Shown here: positions 8,187 through 14,712 of the stretch, piece by piece
How the letters are laid out: each line of letters starts with the position of its first letter
Numbering within the stretch: the first letter of the stretch is position 1
Assembly: GCA_035760685.1 (NCBI GenBank)
Contig: DASTSM010000185.1
Span: 1 to 21,531, forward strand
DNA: 21,531 nucleotides
Origin: ZC4RG20 sp035760685
GTDB lineage: Bacteria; Pseudomonadota; Gammaproteobacteria; Steroidobacterales; Rariloculaceae
Direction of reading: 5' to 3'
The notes under the pieces: generated by a model
Databases searched by the model: none
What the model was told of the DNA's origin: nothing
The model's input: only the letters and a program-made list of their open reading frames with translations
Translations under genes and position numbers: made by a program

Positions 8187-8663
8187 TCAGTGCAGCCAGC
8201 CCGTATCGTCCGCGAAGACGAGGTCTTCCATCTGTGCGTAGGCCTGCTCATGGCCCGGCTGGCTGAACAGGACCATCATGACGACCCATTTGATCTGCTC
8301 GATGTCGATCTCCTCGGTGTCGAGGGCGAGCAGCCGGTCGATGACGACCTCCCTTTGGGTCGGCGCCAGGATGCCGATTTGCTCGAGGCGCAGCAGGTAG
8401 CCGCGGGCTTCGGAGTCGAGCCGCTCGAGCTCGACACGGTCGTAGATCCTGAGCGACGCGGAGCGGGGCGCCGGCTCGGGCGACGCCGCCTCGGCCGCAT
8501 TGAGCCCGTCCAGCCAGTCCAGCGCGCGGTCGATGCAGCGGTGGCCGAAACCTGCGCGCTCCAGCTCGACTTTGAGCTCGTTGCGATCGGGTTCCGGGTC
8601 GTCTTCGCTGTCGATGAAGGACTCGAAGAGATACATGAGTACGTCGAGAACGGTTTCCTTCAT
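8187..8663 (-). CDS. smg: Smg family protein (DUF494)
   Basis: A 158-residue protein, the usual length of the Smg/DUF494 family (E. coli Smg 157). Family marks are the start MKETVLDVLMYLFESF, a central region ending LRIYDRVELERLDSEARGYL, the LEQIGILAPTQREVVIDRLLAL stretch and the KWVVMMVLFSQPG segment. It is all alpha-helical in appearance, acidic, with no signal peptide or membrane segment, so cytosolic. Biochemical function is not established; its near-constant position next to dprA and topA/tsaC in gammaproteobacteria is the main clue. The ATG at 8663 overlaps the dprA stop (ATGA), with GAGGAG just upstream inside dprA, which indicates translational coupling. A central Ala/Glu/Pro-rich linker (about 55-66) looks variable. 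Confidence 0.92.
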   Translation of the reverse strand: MKETVLDVLMYLFESFIDSEDDPEPDRNELKVELERAGFGHRCIDRALDWLDGLNAAEAASPEPAPRSASLRIYDRVELERLDSEARGYLLRLEQIGILAPTQREVVIDRLLALDTEEIDIEQIKWVVMMVLFSQPGHEQAYAQMEDLVFADDTGWLH

Positions 8664-9793
8664 CGGCTCCTCGCAGGCAAACGGCAGTAGCGGCCGCCGG
8701 GCAACGCCTCAACGAACCCTTCCAATTCAAGTATAAGGAGCATGGAGGAAAGCTCCCCCGCCGTCAATGCGCACTCCGAGGCGAGCTGCTCGAGGCTCGC
8801 GGGCTCGTAACCCAGCGTTTCGAGCAGGCGTTTGTACGCCGGATCCTCCGGCTCTCGCGGCTCTCCCGCGTCCTTCTCGAGATCGAGACGAACGTTCTCG
8901 AGCGCCGGCCGCCGCGAGGGCTCGAGCTCGAGAAGGGAGCGAAGCTCGACGAGCACGTCGGCCCCCTCCTCGACGAGCTTCGCGCCCTGGCGGATCAAGG
9001 CGTGGCAGCCGCGCGCGAGCGGGTTGTGAATCGACCCCGGGATCGCGAAGACCTCGCGCCCGAGCTCGGTCGCGAGCCGCGCCGTGATGAGGGCCCCGCT
9101 GCGGCGGCCGGCCTCGACGACGAGCGTCCCGAGCGAGAGCCCCGCGATGATGCGGTTCCGATCCGGGAACTGCCAGCCTCTCGGCGGGACGCCGGGGGGA
9201 TATTCCGAGACGAGCAGGCCGGCGGCCGCGATCTCGCGGTAGAGGCGCGCGTTCGCCCTCGGGAAGACCCTGTCGATGCCGCAGCCGAGCACGGCCACGG
9301 TGGCCGCGTCGGTGCCGAGCGCCCCGCGATGGCCGGCCTCGTCGATGCCGGCCGCGAGACCGCTCGTGATCGTCAAGCCGCTCTCGGCGAGGAAGCGGGC
9401 AAATCGTTCGGCCGTCTCGCGGCCGCCGCGCGTCGCATTGCGGCTGCCGACGACCGCGATTTGCGGTGCGGCAAGGAGCTCGGGCCTCGCGCCGTCGATC
9501 CAAAGCGCGAGCGGGGCGTCCGGGATCGAGGCGAGCAAGTCGGGATAGCCGGCGGAGCCGCGAGGAATCAGCGCGTGGCCGGGGGCCGCGAGCCACGCCC
9601 GCCAGGCGTCGAGCGTCGCGGCATCCGGAGCGCGAAACCGAGCGATCGACTCGGCGCTGGCGCCCGCCGCCGCGAGCTTCGCGTCCGACAAGCTCCGTAG
9701 CGCGTCGGGCGACCCGGCGGCCGTGAGCAAGGCGTCCCAAGCGCGCTCCCGCCGCGCGGCCTCGAGCAGGCCGAGCCACGCCTCATCCGCCAT
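8660..9793 (-). CDS. dprA: DNA-processing protein DprA (Smf)
   Basis: A 377-residue protein from ATG at 9793. DprA binds incoming single-stranded DNA and loads RecA during natural transformation; many non-transforming bacteria also keep it. An N-terminal helical (SAM-like) region spans about 1-75. The Rossmann-like core shows VVGSRNATRGG, TSGLAAGIDEAGHRGAL, AVLGCGIDRVFP, LLVSEYPPG, FPDRNRIIAGLS and GALITARLA. A short winged helix (about 315-377) ends the protein. An in-frame GTG at 9826 would add 11 residues. I prefer 9793 because ADEAWLGLLEAAR is where the family alignment begins, although neither start has a clear ribosome binding site. The 9793 ATG is the centre of a perfect palindrome (see 9784-9801). 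It is downstream of the LysM gene in the same direction and coupled to smg by ATGA. Confidence 0.93.
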   Translation of the reverse strand: MADEAWLGLLEAARRERAWDALLTAAGSPDALRSLSDAKLAAAGASAESIARFRAPDAATLDAWRAWLAAPGHALIPRGSAGYPDLLASIPDAPLALWIDGARPELLAAPQIAVVGSRNATRGGRETAERFARFLAESGLTITSGLAAGIDEAGHRGALGTDAATVAVLGCGIDRVFPRANARLYREIAAAGLLVSEYPPGVPPRGWQFPDRNRIIAGLSLGTLVVEAGRRSGALITARLATELGREVFAIPGSIHNPLARGCHALIRQGAKLVEEGADVLVELRSLLELEPSRRPALENVRLDLEKDAGEPREPEDPAYKRLLETLGYEPASLEQLASECALTAGELSSMLLILELEGFVEALPGGRYCRLPARSR

Positions 9794-9801
9794 GGCGGAT
9801 G
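9784..9801. promoter_or_regulatory. Perfect 18-bp palindrome over the dprA start codon
   Basis: CATCCGCCATGGCGGATG reads identically on both strands, and the centre ATG on the minus strand is the preferred dprA start. In RNA it could fold into a hairpin hiding the start codon; in DNA it could be a dimeric operator. Role is inferred only from position. Confidence 0.4.
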
Positions 9802-9828
9802 GCGCGCTCGCGGGAAAGGCGCGCACGG

Positions 9829-9848
9829 GCGCGGCCGGGCGGCCGCGC
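9829..9848. repeat. Perfect inverted repeat between the LysM gene and dprA
   Basis: GCGCGGCCG and CGGCCGCGC flank a 2-bp centre, eight bases past the LysM gene stop (minus strand). As RNA the outer seven pairs would close a six-base loop. There is no T run, so it is not a textbook terminator, but it could pause transcription or protect the 3' end. It lies 27 bp upstream of the palindrome at the dprA start. Confidence 0.4.
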
Positions 9849-9855
9849 GCGCGTG

Positions 9856-10971
9856 TTACGGAGTGCGGACCGTGTCGAGCACGTGAATGGCGTCCGTTGC
9901 CTCCATGACGAGGGCATAGCTGATGCGGTCGAATGTGCGGAACACCATCGTCACGCCCGCCGGCTCGTCGGGCAATCGGACTTTCTCGCCGGAACCGCCT
10001 TGTCCGCCGACGGTATCGCGGATCACGTCACCCGTCCGGAAGACCCTGAGCACGTGACCGGGCTCGAGGCCGTCGCGGGCGCCGCGGTTGATGACGACGA
10101 CGTGATACTGCCCGATCAGCGAGACGCCGTCGACGACGGACATGATGCGGCCCTCGATGTCCTTGCCGGGCTTGCGCGGCTGAAAGTCGAGAGGCACCTC
10201 GTCCTCCTCGTCGACGAGCAGGTCGCCGACGGTAGCCTCGCGCTTCGTCTCGGTCAGGCGCAGCGTGAGCGGGTCGCCCTGGCGTCGCACGCGCCCTTGG
10301 CCGACGTAGATCCCCTCGTAGCCGATGATCGCGTTGTCGTCAGGATCGACGAGCGGATCGCCGACGTGCACGACGTTGAACACGCGGCCGACGGCCGCGT
10401 CGTCGGCGCGGCGCGCGTAGACGTCGTCGCCGGCGCTTGCCATGAGCCCCTCGCGGTTCGCGACCACGTACGGCAACGAATCGAGCTGCTTCCGGTCCAA
10501 CACCGCGGGCCGCGTGAGGAACGCGCGGATCGTCTCGTAGGGAATCGTCGGAATCGCTTGCTCGAGCGGCTCCGTGCGGACCCGCGGCGACAGCTTCTCG
10601 GCGCCGCTCGGCGTGCCGGCGCCCCCGCGCTGGACCTGCAGAACCGGACGGCCGCCGATGTAGGCCAGCGAGAGCACGTCGCCCGGATAGATGAGGTGCG
10701 GATTGCGGACTTGCGGGTTGACCTGCCAGATCTCGGGCCAGTTCCAAGGATCGCGCAGGAACATGGCGGCGATGTCCCACAGCGTGTCGCCGCGCTTCAC
10801 GACGTACGTCTCGGGGTGTCGCGGGTTCAAGACCGGGCCTGCGGACGCGGCCTGCTCCGCGCCGCCGCGCTGCCCGACCTGCGCCGAGCCGCTGAAAACG
10901 ACGATGACGCCGAGCGCCGCGGTCACCGTGAGCGCGGCCGTACGAAGGAACCGCGAGTGGGAATCGAACAT
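9856..10971 (-). CDS. LysM domain envelope protein of the dprA-linked type
   Basis: A 371-residue exported protein. The N-terminus has a basic start, a hydrophobic stretch (about 10-28) and a likely signal peptide or anchor. A single LysM domain lies at about 55-105, beginning TYVVKRGDTLWDIA and containing DPWNWPEIWQVNPQVRNP and IYPGD, which is the peptidoglycan-binding fold. The remaining 260 residues are beta-rich with GDPL, GQGRVRR and PGHVLRVFR stretches. They match the long C-terminal region of the LysM proteins found between def and dprA in Pseudomonas and relatives; I know of no defined activity. The ATG at 10971 is supported by AGGGAG about eight bases upstream. It is the first gene of the minus-strand group LysM-dprA-smg, divergent from def across 195 bp. 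A role at the cell wall is likely, the precise one unknown. Confidence 0.9.
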   Translation of the reverse strand: MFDSHSRFLRTAALTVTAALGVIVVFSGSAQVGQRGGAEQAASAGPVLNPRHPETYVVKRGDTLWDIAAMFLRDPWNWPEIWQVNPQVRNPHLIYPGDVLSLAYIGGRPVLQVQRGGAGTPSGAEKLSPRVRTEPLEQAIPTIPYETIRAFLTRPAVLDRKQLDSLPYVVANREGLMASAGDDVYARRADDAAVGRVFNVVHVGDPLVDPDDNAIIGYEGIYVGQGRVRRQGDPLTLRLTETKREATVGDLLVDEEDEVPLDFQPRKPGKDIEGRIMSVVDGVSLIGQYHVVVINRGARDGLEPGHVLRVFRTGDVIRDTVGGQGGSGEKVRLPDEPAGVTMVFRTFDRISYALVMEATDAIHVLDTVRTP

Positions 10972-11030
10972 GGCTCAAGCTCCCTATGCCAATCGAATGG
11001 GCCGTTTGCAGCCCGCCCGAGGAGCCGTGC

Positions 11031-11039
11031 TGCTATACT
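11031..11039 (+). promoter_or_regulatory. Extended -10 promoter element for def
   Basis: TGCTATACT is a TG-n-TATACT extended -10, five of six to consensus in the hexamer. No good -35 lies at normal spacing (TTGCAG at 11006-11011 is 22 bp away), which extended -10 promoters tolerate. Transcription would begin near 11046, giving a leader of about 120 nt to def. It is in the divergent gap and stands out from the GC-rich surroundings. Confidence 0.5.
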
Positions 11040-11047
11040 GTTGCCGA

Positions 11048-11088
11048 CTGCGCCGCGTGCCCCTTGCGGCGCAGCTCCGACGCGGAGC
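11048..11088 (+). promoter_or_regulatory. Two stacked hairpins in the def leader
   Basis: CTGCGCCGC (11048-11056) pairs perfectly with GCGGCGCAG (11066-11074) around a nine-base loop. GCTCC and GGAGC (11074-11088) make a second small stem that competes for the shared G at 11074. Both start within a few bases of the predicted start site. Without a T run they are not a clear terminator; they could stabilise the 5' end or regulate def. Confidence 0.4.
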
Positions 11089-11137
11089 GACCTCAGACTA
11101 TCCTTTGAAAGTCAGTGGGTTAACTTAACTCAGCGGC

Positions 11138-11167
11138 GTTATACACGAAACAGAGGGCACATCACAA
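11138..11167 (-). promoter_or_regulatory. Candidate leftward promoter for the LysM-dprA-smg group
   Basis: On the minus strand TTGTGA (11162-11167) and TATAAC (11138-11143) are separated by 18 bp; the -10 matches five of six and the -35 four of six. The -35 overlaps the first base of the def ATG. The leader to the LysM gene would be about 160 nt. Next to it, TTAACTTAAC (11120-11129) is a tandem AT-rich motif in otherwise GC-rich DNA, possibly a protein site. Confidence 0.4.
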
Positions 11168-11709
11168 TGGCACGTCTCCCAATCCTCGAGTATCCGGATC
11201 CCCGGCTTCGGATACGCGCCGAGCGCGTCACAAATGTCGACGCCGAGACGCGACAGCTCGTGGACGACATGCTCGAGACGATGTATTCCGCTCCCGGCAT
11301 CGGCCTCGCCGCGACCCAGGTCAACGTCCATAAGCGCATCATCGTCATCGACATCTCGGACGACCACGACCAGCCGCTCTGCCTCATCAATCCGGAAATC
11401 CTCTCGTCCGAGGGCCGATTCGAGGCGGAGGAAGGCTGTCTCTCCGTGCCGGGGCTTTACGACTACGTCGAGCGGGCCGAGAAGATCGTCGTCAGGGCCC
11501 TCGACCGCAACGGCGAGGTCTTCGAGCGCGAAGCCGAAGGGCTACTCGCCGTCTGCATCCAGCACGAGATGGACCACCTCGAGGGCAAGCTCTTCGTCGA
11601 TTACCTCTCCTCTCTGAAGCGCGAGCGTATCAAGAAGCGGTATCAAAAGAAGGCGAAGCGCGACGAGCCGAGCGCGGTCCCCGCGCGCGCCCGTGCCCGC
11701 TCGCTTTGA
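11167..11709 (+). CDS. def: Peptide deformylase
   Basis: A 180-residue metalloenzyme that removes the N-formyl group from nascent proteins. The three diagnostic motifs are intact: GIGLAATQ (44-51), EGCLSVPG with metal ligand C91, and QHEMDHLEG with ligands H133 and H137 and catalytic E134. The start MARLPILEYPDPRLR is the standard N-terminus of the family, which fixes the ATG at 11167 although the reading frame stays open far upstream. The ribosome binding site (GAGGG at 11153-11157) is reasonable. The C-terminal 25 residues are basic and of low complexity (KKRYQKKAKRD then Ala/Arg), as in many gammaproteobacterial forms. It is the first gene of a run with fmt 39 bp downstream, pairing removal and addition of the formyl group. 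A leader with hairpins precedes it. Confidence 0.96.
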   Translation: MARLPILEYPDPRLRIRAERVTNVDAETRQLVDDMLETMYSAPGIGLAATQVNVHKRIIVIDISDDHDQPLCLINPEILSSEGRFEAEEGCLSVPGLYDYVERAEKIVVRALDRNGEVFEREAEGLLAVCIQHEMDHLEGKLFVDYLSSLKRERIKKRYQKKAKRDEPSAVPARARARSL

Positions 11710-11748
11710 TCTAGGCGTCGGCGCGCCCTTCGCCGGCCCGGAGCGGCC

Positions 11749-12702
11749 GTGACCGCCCTCGCTGCGATCGCCTTCGCGGGCACGCCCGAGTTCGCCGTCC
11801 CGACCTTGCGCGCGCTCGCCGCGGCCGAGGTCCGCATCACGGCCGTGCTGACCCAGCCGGACCGGCCCGCCGGCCGGGGCCGCCGTCTCGCCGCACCGCC
11901 CGTCAAAAGGGCGGCGCTCGAGCTCGGCCTCGACGTGCATCAACCCCTGCGGCTCCGGGATCCCTCGATGGCGGGGGCCTGGGGGCCGCGCCCGCGCCTC
12001 CTCGTCGTCGCCGCGTACGGGCTGTTGCTGCCGACTTGGCTCCTGGACTGGCCCGAGCTCGGCTGCGTCAACGTCCACGCCTCGCTGCTGCCGCGCTGGC
12101 GCGGAGCCGCGCCGATCCAACGTGCCGTGCTCGCCGGCGACGCCGAGACGGGCATCAGCATCATGCGCATGGAAGAAGGGCTCGACACGGGACCGGTCTA
12201 CTTGCGCTCCGCGACGCCCATCGGCGCCCGCGAGACGGCGGGCGAGCTGCACGATCGGCTGGCGGCCCTCGGTGCGCAGCTGGCCGTCGAGGCCTTGCCG
12301 GGCCTGCTCGACGCGTCGCTGCGCGCCGAGCCGCAAGACGAGCGCTTGGCGACGTACGCGCGGAAGATCGACAAGGCGGAGGCGCGGCTCGATTGGCGCG
12401 ACTCCGCCCGAGCCTTGGAGCGCCGAGTACGCGCGTTCAATCCGTGGCCCGTTGCCGTCGCGCGGCTCGACGACGGGCGCGAGCTCCGGATCTGGCGCGC
12501 CGAAGCCCTGCCGGCGGATCCGGCCCGCCAGGCGGTCGTCGAGGCGCCGGGCGCGATCGTCGGCGCCGGCCGAGCCGGGATCGACGTCGCGACGGCCGAC
12601 GGCGTGCTGAGACTCCTCGAGGTCCAGCCCCCGTCCGGGCGCGCCATGGACGCCGCCGCCTACCTCGCGGCGCACTCGCTCGACCGTGCCGCCTTCGTCT
12701 GA
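11749..12702 (+). CDS. fmt: Methionyl-tRNA formyltransferase
   Basis: A 317-residue enzyme, E. coli length 315, that formylates Met-tRNAfMet from 10-formyltetrahydrofolate. The N-terminal Rossmann domain begins IAFAGTPEFAVPTLRAL and includes TQPDRPAGRGRRL. The catalytic set is N108 and H110 in NVHASLLPRWRGAAPIQ and D146 in EEGLDTGPV, the same spacing as in E. coli. The OB-fold C-terminal domain carries YARKIDKAEARLDW and RAFNPWP. The start is GTG at 11749 with GGAG a few bases upstream. The loop between residues 70 and 83 is short compared with E. coli, which removes part of one surface helix. It follows def by 39 bp and overlaps rsmB by 17 bp, so all three are probably on one transcript. Confidence 0.96.
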   Translation: MTALAAIAFAGTPEFAVPTLRALAAAEVRITAVLTQPDRPAGRGRRLAAPPVKRAALELGLDVHQPLRLRDPSMAGAWGPRPRLLVVAAYGLLLPTWLLDWPELGCVNVHASLLPRWRGAAPIQRAVLAGDAETGISIMRMEEGLDTGPVYLRSATPIGARETAGELHDRLAALGAQLAVEALPGLLDASLRAEPQDERLATYARKIDKAEARLDWRDSARALERRVRAFNPWPVAVARLDDGRELRIWRAEALPADPARQAVVEAPGAIVGAGRAGIDVATADGVLRLLEVQPPSGRAMDAAAYLAAHSLDRAAFV

Positions 12703-14017
12703 GGCCGCGGGCGCGCGCGTCCGAGCTCTGGCCGCCGAGCTCGACTCGCGGATCTTGACGCGGGGAGCGTCGCTCGACGAGGTGCTCGCCGAGGCGCCCG
12801 AGCTGCCGGCCCGGGACGCGGCACTGCTCAGGGCGCTGCTCTTCGGCGTCAGGCGTTGGCATCATCGGCTCGAGCGGCAAATCGGCCAGTTGCTCACGCG
12901 CCCGCTCAAGCGGGGCGACGCGGCGCTCGCGGCGCTCCTTCGCGTCGGCCTGCTTCAGCTCGAGGCGATGCGCGTGCCCGATCACGCGGCCGTCGCCTCG
13001 ACCGTGGCCGCGGCCCCGCTGCTCGGTCTCGCGCGCGCGAAGAGCCTCGTGAACGCCGTGCTCCGCCGGTATCTGCGCGAGCGCGACGCGCTCGACCGCC
13101 TCCTCGAGACGTGCCCGGAGGCGCGGTACAGCCATGCGGATTGGATGATCGACCTGTTTCGGCACGACTGGCCGGAAGGCTGGGCCGACCTGCTCGAGGC
13201 GAACAACACGGAACCGCCCATGTGGGTCAGGGTCAATTTGTCTCGCACGACCCGCGAGGCCTATCGCGAGAAGCTCCGCGCCGCCGGCATCGAGGCCGAG
13301 CCTTTCGAGCGCGCGCCGGCGGCGCTCCTTCTCGCGGAGCCGTGCGCGACGAGCCGGCTGCCCGGCTACGCCGAGGGCGAGGTTTCCGTCCAGGATGCCG
13401 CCGCCCAGCTCGCCGCTCCCTTGCTGGCGCTCGGGCCGGGTCAGCGCGTGCTCGACGCCTGTGCCGCGCCCGGAGGCAAGACCGCTCACATGCTCGAGCT
13501 TTGCCGGGACGTCGACGAGCTCTGGGCGCTCGACCGCGACCCCGCGCGGCTCGATACGGTGCGCGCGAATCTCGATCGTCTCGGTCTCGACGCGCGCCTC
13601 CTCGCGGTCGACGCGGCGGCGACGGCCGAGTGGTGGGACGGCCGGCCGTTCGACCGGATCTTGCTCGACGCCCCGTGCAGCGGGCTCGGCGTGATCCGCC
13701 GGCATCCGGACATTAAAGTGCGCCGCACGCCGGCCGACATCGCCCGTGCGGCGGAACGGCAAGGCGCGCTGCTCGATGCGCTCTGGCCGCTGCTAGCACC
13801 CGGCGGCCGGCTCGTCTACGCGACCTGCACGATCACGCGTGTCGAGAATGCCGGAGGGATCCGGCGTTTCCTCGCCGCGCACACCGACGCCCGCATCGAG
13901 GCCGGCGGCGAGCTTTCGATCCGGACCGGTGAAGCGAACATGGATGGCTTCTATTATGCTTGCATCGACAAAAAGGAGACTTCTCCGCCCTTCCGTGCTC
14001 CGCCGCCGCAGCAATAG
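12686..14017 (+). CDS. rsmB: 16S rRNA (cytosine-967-C5)-methyltransferase
   Basis: A 443-residue SAM-dependent enzyme that methylates C967 of 16S rRNA. An N-terminal NusB-like RNA-binding domain (about 5-135) contains LLRALLFGVRRWHHRLE and KSLVNAVLRRYLR. It is joined to a Rossmann methyltransferase domain with the SAM motif VLDACAAPGGKTAHMLEL (255-272). The RNA m5C active-site pair is C331 in DAPCSGLGVIRRHPDIK and nucleophile C381 in VYATCT. The GTG at 12686 lies inside the end of fmt (17-bp overlap), indicating coupling; the NusB domain would be truncated by any later start. The 3' end contains AAAAAGGAG, which resembles a ribosome binding site but is not well spaced for the next gene. The C-terminal PFRAPPPQQ is non-conserved. 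Confidence 0.96.
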   Translation: MPPSSEAAGARVRALAAELDSRILTRGASLDEVLAEAPELPARDAALLRALLFGVRRWHHRLERQIGQLLTRPLKRGDAALAALLRVGLLQLEAMRVPDHAAVASTVAAAPLLGLARAKSLVNAVLRRYLRERDALDRLLETCPEARYSHADWMIDLFRHDWPEGWADLLEANNTEPPMWVRVNLSRTTREAYREKLRAAGIEAEPFERAPAALLLAEPCATSRLPGYAEGEVSVQDAAAQLAAPLLALGPGQRVLDACAAPGGKTAHMLELCRDVDELWALDRDPARLDTVRANLDRLGLDARLLAVDAAATAEWWDGRPFDRILLDAPCSGLGVIRRHPDIKVRRTPADIARAAERQGALLDALWPLLAPGGRLVYATCTITRVENAGGIRRFLAAHTDARIEAGGELSIRTGEANMDGFYYACIDKKETSPPFRAPPPQQ

Positions 14018-14612
14018 CCCCGAGGCCGCGCGTCGCCTCAAGAGCGGCTTCCGGGCCGCGGCCGTCCTCTTGTTCGTGCTCGCGTCGCTGCCGGTTCGAG
14101 CTGCCGAGGATGCCGCGGAAGGGCGCTTCGACATCCGCTCAGCGAGCGTCGAGCTCGTCGGCGGCGTCTACTACCTCGACGCGTCGATCGCGCTGACGCT
14201 CTCGTCGGAGGCGCGGGAAGCGTTGCGCTCGGGCGTGCCGCTCACGATCAGGCTCGACGTGGCCCTCGAGCATCGGCGCCGTTTCTGGTGGGACGGCGAC
14301 GACGCCATGCTGCGTCAGCGCTACGAGCTCGAGTATCACGCGCTCACCGAGCGCTACGTCGTCTCGAACCTCAACAGCGGCGACCAAACGTCCTTCGCGA
14401 CGCTGCACTCGGCCCTCGATTCGCTAGGGCAGATCGAGCGGCTCCCGCTCATCGACGCCGCCCTGCTCGACGACGATCGGCGGCACGACGTGCGCCTGCG
14501 CATCTTTCTCGACAGCGCGAGCTTCCCCGGCCCCCTGCGGCTGCTCGCCTTCTGGCGCCGCGATTGGTCCATCGCGAGCGATTGGTACCGCTGTCCGCTG
14601 GTGCAGAAATGA
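13995..14612 (+). CDS. DUF4390 family exported protein
   Basis: A 205-residue protein from GTG at 13995. A signal peptide is clear: basic RRRS...RRLKSG, hydrophobic AAAVLLFVLASLP and a cleavage-like VRAAED. The mature part is beta-rich with FDIRSASVELVGGVYYLDASIAL, RRRFWWD, YELEYHALTERYVVSNLNSG and a C-terminal FWRRDWSIASDWYRCPL, the signature of DUF4390 proteins encoded between rsmB and ntrY in many gammaproteobacteria. No biochemical role is established; the constant link to the sensor kinase suggests a periplasmic partner, which is inference. In-frame ATGs at 13944 and 13956 would lengthen the overlap with rsmB to over 60 bp and give an unusually long leader. I chose GTG 13995 (23-bp overlap), although the AAGGAG at 13972-13977 is 17 bases away, so the start is uncertain. 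Confidence 0.82.
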   Translation: MLRRRSNSPEAARRLKSGFRAAAVLLFVLASLPVRAAEDAAEGRFDIRSASVELVGGVYYLDASIALTLSSEAREALRSGVPLTIRLDVALEHRRRFWWDGDDAMLRQRYELEYHALTERYVVSNLNSGDQTSFATLHSALDSLGQIERLPLIDAALLDDDRRHDVRLRIFLDSASFPGPLRLLAFWRRDWSIASDWYRCPLVQK

Positions 14613-14712
14613 TCGTCCGCCGGAGCAGAAAGAGCGTGCCGGCCGGAGCCGATCGCTGCGACCGGCGGCCGGAGCCGCGCGAATACCGCTTGAGGCAAAG
14701 GGCGGGAACGAT

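Noticed and set aside
9799..11166. Upstream extension of the def reading frame to 9799, adding over 450 residues
   Set aside because: The extension is antisense to the LysM gene, has no domain, and the standard deformylase N-terminus starts at 11167 behind a ribosome binding site.
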